64,000 nt of DNA from Watersipora subatra (GCF_963576615.1 NC_088712.1:57801010-57865009), one strand, 5' to 3'; positions 34,822 through 46,310 are shown, counted from the stretch's first letter. The notes: generated by a model not told the origin, from the sequence alone. Translations and numbers: made by a program.

Positions 34822-37040
34822 CAGGGGTGCCCAAATACTTTTGTTGGAGGGCCAAACAGGTAACCAGGCCTTATCAGGAGGGCCAGGCATGAATACAGCT
34901 GTATATATGTAAATGTACATGTATGTGTATTTTAAGTAATTTGTAAGTAAACATATATACATGAACGTAAACGTGAAAGTAACTAGGTGTAACATAATAA
35001 CACATGTAGGTTTATTCTCAACAAAATCTACTGTGCAGAAGAAGTATCTGTTATGTTAATGAGACACATGAAAGCAAGTTTGCTTTGCAGCTATTGCTGC
35101 AATATCTGGTTTATCTTTGGTTACTGCTACAGCTAAGAGCTGTTGAGTATGTTTCTCTGTCAGTACACTCCGATACCTACTTTTTATAAATGTCAGCTTT
35201 GAAAACATTGATTCACACAAGTAGGTTGTACCAAAGAAAGTAAGTAAGTGCACTGCCATATTGCATAGCATAGGATACTTCTCCTGGACAGCAGGTTGCG
35301 TTCAGAACCCTACAATAGTTTGCTCAGCAAATTGAGCTTTAGCCAATATATCTGCCTTTAAATCACACAGCTCTAATTCTGCCACACCTCTCTGAACATG
35401 AGGAAAGTTATCAACTTGGGCTTTCCAAAGCTGATGTGCCTGAAATGGGCACGCAACCAGCTCAATAATGCCATTGATACTATCGAGGGCAGCAAAGCGA
35501 CGCTCCATCTCTGAAGAAACATCAATGAGAAAAGCGCGTGCTGTTGTAAGGTCCACGACATCATCACGACCATTCACAAATACTCTGATGATTGGAAAGT
35601 GGTTCATATCACTGTGTATGTCCTCATAAAAGCATTGGAGTTTGTCTTTAAAAGATGTTACTGCCTGCCAGAGTTTCACCACATTACGACCTTCACCCTG
35701 CAATTTCAAATTTAGGTCATTCAGATGAGCCAAAATGTCTGTCAGAAAAGCCATGTCTCTCAGTGAATGCTCCGATCTGAGAATCTCTAAAGATCGTTCT
35801 GCTGCATCTCCTCCAATCTCACTAAGAAACTGCTCAATATGCTGTCTTACAGTCCATACTCTTTGCAAAGCTCTACCCTTACTCAGCCATCTGCAAATAT
35901 ACATTAAAGTACATTGTATATTAAAAATAATTGACAATATTCACAACTTTGCTGTGCATTTTCACCTCATCATAATGTAATGAAAATAAGTATGTCAAAT
36001 ATAATTCGAAGATAGCAGTATGGTACTAACCTGACATTGTTGTGTACTAACAATTCATCATACTGAGAATCAGACTCCTGCAAAAATTTTCTAAGCTGGC
36101 GGTGTTGTAGAGATGATTTTGATCTGAGAAAGTTTATTAGTTTCATTATGTCCAGCATAAGACTTCCATATTCATCTTTCAGTTGTGCACAGAGAATGCT
36201 TTCGTGTATGATACAATGAAATGCAATCATCTGAGGATTGTTTTCTTTCAGGCGATTAACAAAACCAGAATATACACCCACCATAGCTGGGGCGCCATCT
36301 GTTGCTACAGAAATTAACTTATGCGTTGACACTTTATGGGAGTCCATGTAAGCCTTGAATGCCTGATATATATTTTCTCCAGTCGTACGTTCTGTCAGTG
36401 GAATAACTGCTGCAAGGTCCTCACTAAACTTGCTGTTGAGATAATACCGAACAAACACACTCAGCTGAGCAACATCGTTTATGTCAGTACTCTCATCTAC
36501 TGCAACTGAAAATGATTTACACCTGTTCAAGTTATATATGACACCTTCAGCCACATGATTGGCAATAGCTTCTATCCGTCGGGCACACGTATTCCTAGAT
36601 AGCGGTACTGACTGAACAGCTTGCTGAATATCTAGCTTTTCGGGGTAGAGCGCTTGAACGGCTGAAACCATGCATTCTTTGAACAGTTCAATGTGGCTGT
36701 ATGGAGCCATCGCTTTGGCAATTGTATAACAAACTTCATAACCAGCAGTAGCTGCTCTTTGTTGCAAGCTTGTAGCTCCCCTCATCGTAGCCATTTGTCC
36801 ATTAGCCTGCCTTGTTAATCTATCAAGCTGTTCCTGCCTCCTAGCTGTCCCTAGAGGATATCTTCCATCATAGTCAGGATGGTTTTGAGTGTAATGCCAT
36901 TTGATATTTGCTACCTTGTTTATAGCGACTGAATTATTGCATATCAAACATATAGGTTTCCCTTTTACTTCATGAAAAAAGAATTGTGTAGTCTAGTTTG
37001 GATTAAAACGTCGGTTTTCTCTGTCTACCAATCTCTAAGC
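34822..37040 (-). mobile_element. hAT transposon of the BED/ZBED5-like type, 5' boundary unclear
   Basis: The 3' end (left here) begins CAGGGGTGCCCAAATACTTT and continues with ggagggcc-rich sequence, a known terminus of this hAT group. The transposase gene fills 35053-37010. No matching inverted terminus was found to the right, where 37125-37235 holds short repeats of aaacagactcg. The other end is therefore lost or diverged. Confidence 0.75.
35056..37025 (-). pseudogene. hAT transposase (BED finger, RNase-H-like core, dimerisation domain), two in-frame stops
   Basis: The transposase excises and inserts the element. From the N-terminus: RRFNPN..TTQFFFHEVKGKP, a BED-type finger CLIC..HYTQNH, core blocks SFSVAVDESTD and SVATDGAPAMVG (candidate catalytic aspartates), HCIIHESILCAQ, WLSKGRALQRVW, and the C-terminal dimerisation block TYLCESMFSKLTFIKSRYRS. 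A 140-base GT-AG intron at 35891-36030 splits one arginine codon and keeps the frame. Two stops interrupt an otherwise open frame: TAG at 36993-36995, where relatives usually have tryptophan, and TGA at 35302-35304. The copy is young but probably dead unless these are read through. Its start is not resolved. Confidence 0.85.
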
Positions 37041-37637
37041 CATGATTGCTTACGAATTGTTTTTTTAAGTCATTAGTCTGAAGTAAATTCTGATCGACGA
37101 GGATAGACAACTCCCAACTCGGGAGCCAGTTCACACAAACTCGATGAGTTGATGAACAGACTCGTGGGCGAGCCGATAAACAGACTCGTGGGTGAGCCAA
37201 TAAACAGACTCGATGGGAATTAAGCCGATAAACAGACCTGTACGCCGTACAGGCTTTCCTATTATTTCATTCTTTTTTTTCTTTTTATCGTATAATTTGC
37301 AATACTTCATTTACCTATACTATGTAGTACTATACGGTTGTAAGTTACTCAAGGTGGTTGTATTTTATATCATTTACTTTTATTCTAAACAGATTTAATT
37401 CGTTGATTGATTCAACCAATTGCTCAGCCGCTCCCAACTTTACTGAATATGCGCAGTTGGTACACTTGAGACTGATTAGTATATGTAGATCACAGGTTTG
37501 GTAGCACCGCCATTTACAAACTGTACAACCATGAATACCCCAAATTGGTTATAATTATTAATATTTTTGGTTCGAGTCAGACAGTGATATATATCCATCT
37601 ATTATAAATGATATATATATCATTTATTATATATATT

Positions 37638-37732
<95 letters not shown>
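37638..37732. repeat. (TA)n microsatellite
   Basis: About 95 bases of pure alternating TA, the longest run in the window. Confidence 0.97.
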
Positions 37733-37735
<3 letters not shown>

Positions 37736-37823
37736 ACTAAAAGCAGGTGCAAAAGCATATAAAAAGAGAACTCTACACTACAAACCTAAAAGATAATTAT
37801 TGGAGTATGAAATAATAGAATAA

Positions 37824-38057
37824 AATATTAAGAAGAAAGTAATCTTTTAGTAATAGCGCTACAAATTTCTTTCGTGCGATGCACTCATCAGACGTGGGAG
37901 TGCTATTATTAAATTTATGAGCAATTCAGTGTTCGTTCTGAAGATGTTTCAATCGAAACAAAAAATTAATAGCAAATTGTTGCTGCTGTACGTTGGTGAA
38001 CATCGATAAGGACAATTTGTAGCGCTATTACTAAAAGTTTACTTTCTTCTTAATATT
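37824..38057. mobile_element. short TIR element
   Basis: 44-bp inverted ends (aatattaagaagaaagta, then agtaatagcgctacaaatt, inverted at 38013-38057) flank a 110-base core that also occurs at 27835-27945. MITE-like; superfamily unknown. Confidence 0.75.
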
Positions 38058-38103
38058 TTTTTTTACTATATTTGTATATATTCCTGTGGCGCTTTAAACA
38101 ACT

Positions 38104-38573
38104 TCATTTATATATCAATCTCTTTGTCAGTCAGGTTTGTAGGTTCAGTTATAGCAATGAAGTTTTAGGGATAAAAAACCGCTTTGCACTGAAAATGGAG
38201 TCAAAAACTCTAGTTCAGCAAACAGGGGTGTTATCCACTACACCACACAGCCTACTTGTCATACTATGGAATAACTGTGCACATACCTATTACTCCTACC
38301 AGTCTTTAATGGCGATTGGTGCCATTGGTTAAAATACGCACACTTCTACTAGCACGCTTGAACTACTAGAAAAAACTAAGTAACCAGACTTCCCCAAAAT
38401 GCTATAAATATATGGATATATAGCATAAGCATAATTAACCTATAACACACACAAAAAGAACCAAACAACTTCCTTTAATAGTTAAAATGGTAAATGTTGT
38501 AGATGCTGATTAAAAATAAATTTTTTGTGCAAAAACTTTTTTATTACCCGTTCAATGCTGGGCATTCACCTAG
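38104..38573 (+). mobile_element. nonautonomous Helitron
   Basis: Starts TCATTTATATATCAATCTC and ends with ttacccgttcaatgctgggc, attcac, CTAG, followed by T. The last 30 bases contain the short GC hairpin expected near a Helitron 3' end. A tRNA-like segment lies inside in the reverse sense (38215-38265). Confidence 0.7.
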
Positions 38574-39737
38574 TTTAGTTACATGAAGAGCTTTTCTCTG
38601 AGTTAATCAATATTTTGTTCCAATGTTCAATACCTTTCAGTGCTAAATGCTAACTTGTAGACTCGGCTTTTAAACTTATTGTGCCGTGTTTCTTACGTAC
38701 TTTTAATGATTGTGTGTGAGTGCTATTAATAGAGCTAAGGCTGACTTGTAGCATGTCATTTTTCTACTTTTTAGAGTTTTGTTTAACACATTACAGAGTT
38801 GGTCTACTGGTTGTTTTTTAATAGCCTCTCACAAGCAAACTTGATGTTTTAATTATCCCTTTGGGCAAGCCACTATTTAAATTAACGTCATGAGACCACA
38901 GCAGCCATGAATCTAGTAAGATTTTCATGTTTCGTAGTCACTTTGACAGTGAAACTCAACTCGAGTATTAAACAAGTATTCTAAAGAAACAATTTTGAAT
39001 TTATAGTAAAACGAGTTAGTTTTTGTGAGTTAGCTACATGCAATTGGTTTTACTCTAACGGGTAGGTTTTTCTCCAGTCAGTTAAGTTGTAACATTTCAA
39101 CTGAGTTCATTGAAAGCCATCTTGAGTGCTTTTACTTTTTTTTCAAGAATATTACAATTCTCAACTTGTATCTGTAGATATGCCCTGAGTTACAAAATTA
39201 TTTATTTTGAGATTATGCCAATAAAATTATTATAAGCCTCAGTCATTCGTAACGAGTTTTCTCTGAAGTTGAAATTACGACATCGCTAATATCTTCAAAC
39301 ATACTGCGTTTCCGGTCGAGTAAAATTGCCTGCTAAAAAGAGATTTTAAGTGATGTGTTAATCGCAACAAAGTTCCCTTATAAACTAGAGAACAGCCGCG
39401 GAGAAACTTTTTTATCACATAAAGTGACCACTTATGGCGCTCCTGTTCAGAAAGTCCAAGTAGAGGCCTGCTTGAGGAATGCGCCAAAAAATATTTTTAT
39501 CACAAGGATTTCTCCAATCAGGGTAATCTCTGAGCAGTTTATGTAATAAGAGTATGGATATTGAAACTGCATGGTATGAAAAGATCTGATTATTGTAGTT
39601 ACAAGTAAAAATAATGTCTTACACATCAATACATGCATTTACGTTGATTACACGCTTCAAATTTAAATATTTGATGAAAACGAATGATTATGTTTTGCCC
39701 CATTTGAGGCTATACCCTTATCTGAACAATTTTCACT
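38574..39737. other. intergenic, nothing recognised
   Basis: AT-rich unique-looking sequence. The short open frames here lack any family resemblance. Confidence 0.45.
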
Positions 39738-39955
39738 TAAAACCTATTCTTTCGGCTTTTCCCATTTCGGGGTCACTACTACCAATGGTATATCCTGGTA
39801 CAGAATACTTTGTGGCCATTTGATCGTGAGATTTGAAACAGAAGCAATTGTGTCCGGATGCATTTCCTAATACCACCAATGGTCCTTCTGTGATTCACAC
39901 TACTGATAGTGTGCCGTCACACTTACCACTGAATCACGGCAGCTCCTTCACTTTT
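39738..39955 (-). mobile_element. tRNA-derived SINE (type 2), reverse
   Basis: On the - strand it has a tRNA-like head, the core attggtggtattaggaaatg, the segment cacaattgcttctgttt and the end ccccgaaatgggaaaagcc. This order is the same as in the copies at 50165 and 50483. Confidence 0.75.
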
Positions 39956-40977
39956 TTACGTAAAACCAAATACTTGTAAATAAGCTAACCACATTTGTAC
40001 CACTTTGTATGGCTATCCCTCTGATTTAGTTCTAGTAAACATTTGTTATTAAAGAGGTCAATTTAAAACTTGATCAGGGTTTGTCTAGGACATTTAGATG
40101 AGATAATCATTGAGAAAATAAAGTTCCTTAAATATTACCATCACATAAGTTGCTGGCAGAGGGAACAGTTTGAATGCGCTTTTCTAGGTCTTTCTAGGAA
40201 CCTAAGTGAAGGACTCTCACTATGGCCAAGCAACAAATAAACTTCTGCACAATTGTACAAATAGCTTAGATTATTGTATACACAGTGTATGTGGCCATCA
40301 CAACAAATAAACTCCATGTTCATATGAGTAGCTGTAATTTGCTAGCTGTGACCATGTGTAGACAACTTCATTTTCACTTTCCCTAATTGGCTGTCATTTG
40401 GCTGCCACAATACAAGTGCCATACAGGGGTAAGTTTTAATCACCACATCTACATGTTGGTCAGCTTTACTCACTTTATTTACATTAACTTACCTTGATCT
40501 TGTTGAAATTCCTTACCTTCATTTTGTCTTAATTACTTACCTTTATTTGGTTCTAAGTTACAATTTTCTAGTGTAACTATTATCTAAATAAATATTGTAG
40601 TAGAAGCACCACTTGATGAATAATGGTAAAAGGGGATAAGAAAATTAAGTCCAAAATTCCTACTCTCGGAATGGCCATTGCTATCAGTTCTTTTTAAGGA
40701 GAGGACACAATTCCTGACTGAGCACTCTCACAAGTCACTCTCACAATTCCTGACTGAGCACTCTCTCAGTTAGCAGTTGGCTTTCGTAGAGAGAGGTTGT
40801 GCTTTTTTCCACTCTCTCACAGCTTTATGTTAATAACTAAACTTTATCACAGCAACTACTTTACTTAGCATTCTGCTTCAATTGGATTGCTGATTATATT
40901 ATTCTTGGATATTCTGTACTACAAGTGGAGGAAGCGAGGGTGGTGATATCTCTATGAGCCACCCTCGAATCGGGTAA

Positions 40978-41745
40978 GTGCCTAGTACACTTTTCGATAT
41001 GGGACCTAAAAAGGGAGCAGCTAAATCGACAGAGAATAGTGATCAGGAAGCCGGTCCAAAGCTTATCGACATTGACGAAAAATTAAACCTAATTCTTACT
41101 AAGCTTGGTAATATCGAATTTCGTCTCAATTTAATTGAGAGCAAACAGTCCGATTTTGAAAAGTCTCTCAATCACGTTCATCAAGAAAATGAGGGCATTC
41201 AACTCAAGCAGAGAGATTTATCCAAATCCATAGTAGAAATAGAATCTAAAATCGGTAAACTGGAAGGCTTAGAGTCTCGAATTGAAGCAGCAGAGTATGC
41301 TGAAAGAGCAAAATGTGTCGAGTTAAATGGGATTCCATATGATAAATCGGAAAATCTGAACCTTGCTTATCAGAAATTGCTAAGTTCCTTAAAATCTGAT
41401 AAATTACCTACCACCATCGACAAGATATACCGCATTAGACAAAGCAAGCGCATCATCATAAAGTTCACCCAAACCAATCAGCGCAATGAGTTCTTCCAGC
41501 AATATCGAAAAAACATTCAATCCCTCTCAGCACTTGGTTTCAAAGAAACAGGAAGGATCTATATCAATGAAGTATTGAGTCGTGCTCAAAGCACACTTTT
41601 CTGGAAAACCCGGCAATTTAAAGTGGAATACAACTATAAATATGTGTGGACATCTAATCAAAGAATATATCTGCGTAAAACTCCTGACTCGGATGCCATC
41701 CCTATAAACTCTGAAGACGATTTAGAAACGCTAAAACTTCTTTAA
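40978..41745 (+). CDS. LINE ORF1 protein (coiled coil, RNA-binding type)
   Basis: 255 residues. The N-terminus is basic (MGPKKGAAKS; an alternative start is the second ATG at 40999). A long heptad-like coiled coil covers about residues 28-105 (KLNLILTKLGNIEFRLNLIE and SKIGKLEGLESRIEAAEY). It is followed by an alpha/beta domain of the LINE ORF1/baculovirus FP25 type (RAKCVELNGIPYDKSENL, KIYRIRQSKRIIIKFT, GRIYINEVLS). No CCHC zinc knuckle is present. The protein probably trimerises and coats the element RNA (family knowledge). It is 39 bases upstream of ORF2 in a compatible arrangement for reinitiation. Confidence 0.85.
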   Translation: MPSTLFDMGPKKGAAKSTENSDQEAGPKLIDIDEKLNLILTKLGNIEFRLNLIESKQSDFEKSLNHVHQENEGIQLKQRDLSKSIVEIESKIGKLEGLESRIEAAEYAERAKCVELNGIPYDKSENLNLAYQKLLSSLKSDKLPTTIDKIYRIRQSKRIIIKFTQTNQRNEFFQQYRKNIQSLSALGFKETGRIYINEVLSRAQSTLFWKTRQFKVEYNYKYVWTSNQRIYLRKTPDSDAIPINSEDDLETLKLL

Positions 41746-41784
41746 ATACTCCAGTGAACTTTTACTACTGAGCTTCCTGGCAAA

Positions 41785-44700
41785 ATGGCAGATTCTGAAT
41801 TGGATTTAGATCTAGATTGTCATGGATACTGTATTAATGATTTTTTGTTCAGCCAGAGTTTCTTCGCTGACAAACTTTCAATACTTAACGTGAACTGCCA
41901 GAGCCTTAGAAATAAATTTTTTCTTTTTGAACAATTTCTGGCATGTTGTAATGTTCCTTTTGATGTTATTTGTGTAACAGAAACATGGTTGAATGATGAC
42001 GAGACAAAATTTTTTGAAATTTCAAATTACACTTTTTCAGGTGCGCAACGTGCTACACGCGGAGGTGGAGCTGGGATCTATGTGCGAGATGGCATTGGTG
42101 TGGAGGTGTTGCCGGCTGTGGACATTGCTGGGTCTGACACTCATTCTGTTGGACTGCATTTTGGTGTTTATGCTTCACCTATTATTCTAACTGTGATTTA
42201 TCGGCAGCCCAGCGCAGGTGTTGCTGAATTTCTTGATGATCTTGAACGCCACATTTCTTCTTCTCACGCAAGTAATCACATCATTGCTGGTGATATCAAC
42301 ATTGATTATTTAGACAATTCAAGTGATGACTATGCCAACTTGTTAGCAACTTACTGTTTTTATAACACTATAACTATTGCAACCCACCATTTTAAGCCCT
42401 CAAACAAATGGACGTGCTTGGATCACATTTTGACAAACTTTGTTAGTCCGACAGTGACATCTGGAACTATAAGCGCAGACTTTAGTGACCACTTGCCCAC
42501 ATTTTCATTTTTTCACAAATTTAAAAATAATCAACCCATCTCCCGAAAAACTACTAATTCATATCCTGTAATTGATTATAAAAGTCTAAGAATCATGCTT
42601 GAAAACACTAATTGGGACAAAATCTTTTCAAATGATGTCGATTACTTCTATAACGCTTTTTTTGACAAATTATCTGATTGTTCCCAGAAATGTAAATACC
42701 AAAAATCAGTAAACACTAAATCTAATCAAACTTTCTTAAAGCCATGGATGACTGAAAACCTTTTGTTGAGCATTAAAAAGAAATATCGTCTTCATAGAAA
42801 ACTTCAATCTAACCCACTTAATTTAAAATTGAAGTGCCAATATAACAAACTTAGAAACGATGTTAGCAGGAATTTGAGGGACTCCAAATATAATTATTTT
42901 TCGCAAGCTTTCAATAGCTGCACCAGCTCAAAGCAGATTTGGCAGCTTGTAAACTATGAGCTTCTAGGAAAACAAAAGACAAATAGCCATAAACAGCCTT
43001 CTAAACTGATTTGTTATCTTAATCCTGATGAACTAGCCATAACGGATGTTGAAAAAGCTAATGAGCTCAATTCCTTTTTTAGTAATATTGGTAAAAGACT
43101 GGCCTTGAAATTTGTAAACTTAGTACCTCAACCCCCTATCCAAAATCAAGCATTGTGGCTTGAAAATAATGCTGGTGAAGCTTTTGAATTCCAATACATC
43201 GATATAACTGGTTTATTAAAAATTGTAGATACAATAAATTCAAACAAAGCCTCTGGCCTAGATCAAATTTCTGCTAAATTTATGAAATCGGTTTCACAGA
43301 GTATTGCTTACCCTTTATGTAAGATTTTTAACAAATCACTAGAGACTGGGAAGGTACCTGATGCACTTAAAAAAGCTAAAATATTACCTTTGCACAAAGG
43401 GGGTTCTTTAAATGAATGCGGTAATTTTCGTCCAATTTCAATTCTACCAGTCTTTAGTAAAATATTGGAAAAACTTGTTAATCAACAAATTGTTGATTAT
43501 TTAGAAAATAAATCACTTTTATATAAAAACCAATTTGGATTCAGAAGAGCTAGAGGCACATCTGATGCCATCTCAACTTTTACTAACCAAATTCTAGAAT
43601 CGTTTGACCGAAGTGAATGTGTTATAGGAATTTTTATAGATTTCAGGAAGGCCTTTGATACGATCGATCACGCAATATTATTTAAAAAACTAGAGCAATT
43701 TAATTTTAGTGAGTTAACCATCAGATGGATACAAAGCTATTTAACCCGCCGAACCCAAACAACAAAAATTAATGATACTTTTTCTAACGCTGACAATTTG
43801 ACTTGTGGCGTACCTCAGGGCTCGGTGCTAGGCCCGACTTTATTCTTAATTTACATAAATGATCTTTGTGATTGTTTAACTCATCTAACTCCTATATTGT
43901 ATGCTGATGATACCAATTTGTTTATGAGTTCAAAGAACCTAAACGACGATTTACCTAAAGTCCAATCTGATCTTGAAAAACTAGCTGATTGGTGTCAAAC
44001 GAACAAATTAACCATTAACTTTGACAAAACCTGTTTTACTGTTTTTAAAAATTACCAGAGCAAAATTAAATTTGATCAGCCTATTCTTTTTAATAACACT
44101 TTTATTAAAGCAATTGATGAAGTCAAATTTCTTGGAGTGTCAATTGATAAAAATTTGAACTGGTCTTCCCACGCTCGTAAGCTTTTATTAGATTTACGGC
44201 CTATATCAGGCATCTTTTACCGCATAAGTGCTTTCATTCCAAAAAAATTGCTGATTATGCTTTATTACACACTTATTCACTCCAAATTATGCTATTCAAT
44301 AGAAACTTATGGCAATGCATCCAAAATTCATCTTAGCAAAATAATACAGTTTCAAAAGAAAATTGTCAGAATCATTAACCGTAAGCCATTTGGATTTCCA
44401 ACAAACGATTTATTTAAAACCTCTGATATTTTAACTATTGATAAATTGCATAAATATAAGTTGCTTATTCAAGCCCATAAATTATTTTACTCAAAATGTG
44501 ATCCAGCACTACCATTTTATAATACTCGTCATCAATTACTTTCTCTTCCCGTACCTAATCATCTAACTTTAGCCGGTCAACGATCCTCAAACTTTGCAAC
44601 ACCTGCGCTGTGGAATCGACTACCTAATTCAATAAGATCAATAAAATGTCTCGGTAAATATAAGGTGGAACTGAGGCACCATCTCCAGTCTGGAGAGTGA
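41785..44700 (+). CDS. LINE ORF2: APE endonuclease plus reverse transcriptase
   Basis: 971 residues, intact. APE-type endonuclease at about 30-240 with the expected residues: N37 (LNVNCQSLRNK), E66 (TETWL), Y139 (IYRQP), D170 and N172 (GDIN), D213 (LDH), and D235-H236 (SDH). Reverse transcriptase at about 460-780 with FRPISILPVFSKILEKL, D619 (FIDFRKAFDTIDH), GVPQGSVLGPTLF and the catalytic YADD at 706-709. A C-terminal region follows, ending ALWNRLPNSIRSIKCLGKYK. The protein nicks target DNA and primes cDNA synthesis there. All catalytic residues are present, so the copy may be active. Confidence 0.95.
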   Translation: MADSELDLDLDCHGYCINDFLFSQSFFADKLSILNVNCQSLRNKFFLFEQFLACCNVPFDVICVTETWLNDDETKFFEISNYTFSGAQRATRGGGAGIYVRDGIGVEVLPAVDIAGSDTHSVGLHFGVYASPIILTVIYRQPSAGVAEFLDDLERHISSSHASNHIIAGDINIDYLDNSSDDYANLLATYCFYNTITIATHHFKPSNKWTCLDHILTNFVSPTVTSGTISADFSDHLPTFSFFHKFKNNQPISRKTTNSYPVIDYKSLRIMLENTNWDKIFSNDVDYFYNAFFDKLSDCSQKCKYQKSVNTKSNQTFLKPWMTENLLLSIKKKYRLHRKLQSNPLNLKLKCQYNKLRNDVSRNLRDSKYNYFSQAFNSCTSSKQIWQLVNYELLGKQKTNSHKQPSKLICYLNPDELAITDVEKANELNSFFSNIGKRLALKFVNLVPQPPIQNQALWLENNAGEAFEFQYIDITGLLKIVDTINSNKASGLDQISAKFMKSVSQSIAYPLCKIFNKSLETGKVPDALKKAKILPLHKGGSLNECGNFRPISILPVFSKILEKLVNQQIVDYLENKSLLYKNQFGFRRARGTSDAISTFTNQILESFDRSECVIGIFIDFRKAFDTIDHAILFKKLEQFNFSELTIRWIQSYLTRRTQTTKINDTFSNADNLTCGVPQGSVLGPTLFLIYINDLCDCLTHLTPILYADDTNLFMSSKNLNDDLPKVQSDLEKLADWCQTNKLTINFDKTCFTVFKNYQSKIKFDQPILFNNTFIKAIDEVKFLGVSIDKNLNWSSHARKLLLDLRPISGIFYRISAFIPKKLLIMLYYTLIHSKLCYSIETYGNASKIHLSKIIQFQKKIVRIINRKPFGFPTNDLFKTSDILTIDKLHKYKLLIQAHKLFYSKCDPALPFYNTRHQLLSLPVPNHLTLAGQRSSNFATPALWNRLPNSIRSIKCLGKYKVELRHHLQSGE

Positions 44701-44870
44701 GTGTTACGGTCTGGTTTTTGTGCTGCTGACTCGGGCTCGCGTACCACTGGCTTTGCCATTTCGCAATGGGCCCCATCATCATTTCTTACTTATTGTTATT
44801 TTTTCACGCATTGGTTAATTATATTTTGTCTCGAGTATTAATTCAATTGTGTAATCTTTAAAGGTGAAAT

Positions 44871-44872
<2 letters not shown>

Positions 44873-44914
<42 letters not shown>
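44873..44914. repeat. (CA)n tail of the LINE
   Basis: About 42 bases of CA directly after ggtgaaataaaa. This is the 3' tail of the element, not an independent microsatellite. Confidence 0.9.
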
Positions 44915-44915
<1 letters not shown>

Positions 44916-45284
44916 GTGAGGAAGAACGCTCTACCACTTAACTAAAGCAATATTTTACCATTAGTTCCAGATAGCTGCTGTCTTGAGAGAATAAGCTCAA
45001 ACTACAACGATGATAGCTGATCTTGTCACTCTGCGGGAGATGGAGTGAGTTGGATGAACCCTTTCTGAAGGCTAAAAGTAAGCCAACTATGTACAAGATT
45101 TACTACCTTCTGCCCATCAACACAAACCCACCAGTTGGTGACCGGATAGTAAAACTAGCTGGATGTGAGGGACAGACAGTAGAGTGTTTAACAATGGCTA
45201 TGTAGTGGCAGGCTTGAGTAAGAGCTCAGGCTTTAATGCTAACCAACTGAATATACTTTTATAATCTTCATGCCATTAGAGTGT

Positions 45285-45285
<1 letters not shown>

Positions 45286-45344
<59 letters not shown>

Positions 45345-45738
45345 CTCAAAGTTTGTCATCTGAAGCTGTCATTTGGTTTGTAGAGCTATAGCATTTGGTA
45401 CCTAGCAATGGCAAATTTGTATCGCAAAAGGTTTGATCTCGGAACCTCATATTTACTAGGCAATAACCTAACCTATTAAGCTACGCGAGATGCAATGGAT
45501 TCATTGCGTGATATGAGTCATTATCTGGGTTAAAATACGCATAGCACTCTGGAGTACACAACGTCATTAAAGCTTGCTCTCACGCACCTTACTAGTAAGT
45601 TTAGAAATAAGAATGCTAGCTTACTCAAATTAGTCATTGGTTATGTGCCAGGCTAATGGCAAGTGGCAAGCAACCACATTACCTGCCAATGTTTATAAGC
45701 TATTTTTAATACTCGTGCAACACCGGAAATTTGGCTAG
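45286..45738 (+). mobile_element. nonautonomous Helitron with (TA)n expansion at its 5' end
   Basis: Starts TCTATATATATA, expanded to about 50 bases of TA, then aatctcaaagtttgtcatctg. It ends actcgtgcaacaccgg, aaatttgg, CTAG, followed by T. A reverse tRNA-like segment lies at 45430-45495. It aligns in order with 53789-54159. Confidence 0.75.
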
Positions 45739-46119
45739 TATCTAATAAAGCAGGCCAATGTGCAGAGATTATGCAGCCATAGCAATAGCCAGTATACCTC
45801 ACCGCAACTCTAATAATGAAATATGGTTGGTAAGCAAATTGTTGTTATTTTAGTGCTGCCAATATATCATTCTTTAATAAATTACTACAAATTGAAGTAA
45901 TCAGCTTTATTATTAGACATTTACGTAAGCACTAAAGTTTGTAATGCACTAATAAAAACCATAAAACTAGTCAGATGACCTGGCTCAGCTTTCCTACTAC
46001 TAGTTGATAGTGAAGCTAGTCAAATTCTTTTGACTAGTTATGTATTTTGAATTTATATATTTATATTGAGAAGTCTGCACTGTGAGTTTAGGTATACAGA
46101 GTGTATACTGCTTCTTCAA

Positions 46120-46310
46120 GCTTTTCTCATTCAGGATCACCTGTGCAAATGGCCTTCCTCCTGATGTAGGATTTGTTGTGACCGGTTGCTCACGAAGTTT
46201 GTCACAGAAGCCCTTACTTGGATGCCCTTCCCAACACCACCAATATTCCTTGTGTGACTCAAACCAATAACCTACTAATCATAAGCTGGTGCACTAAACA
46301 CTGGACCTCA
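46120..46310 (-). mobile_element. tRNA-derived SINE (type 2), reverse
   Basis: On the - strand: B-box-like GGTTTGAGTC, then attggtggtgttgggaaggg, catccaagtaagggcttctg and a tail ending in gagaaaagc. Confidence 0.7.

Larger units (their letters stand above)
40740..44914 (+). mobile_element. full-length two-ORF LINE of the Jockey/CR1 group
   Basis: The unit contains a 5' leader (start uncertain, about 40740), ORF1 (40978-41745), ORF2 (41785-44700), a 170-base 3' UTR and a (CA)n tail at 44873-44914. Both frames are unbroken, so the copy is young. A tail of short microsatellite repeats instead of poly(A) is usual in the CR1/L2/Jockey assemblage. The sequence does not settle the exact clade, and a target duplication was not identified. 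Confidence 0.85.

Noticed and set aside
37125-37255. Right-hand terminus of the hAT element
   Set aside because: Short repeats of aaacagactcg and a gccgtacag string resembling the left flank were noted, but no inverted copy of CAGGGGTGCCC was found, so no boundary is claimed.
45023-45205. 60-residue open frame after the LINE
   Set aside because: No family resemblance, no splice continuation and no neighbouring exons.
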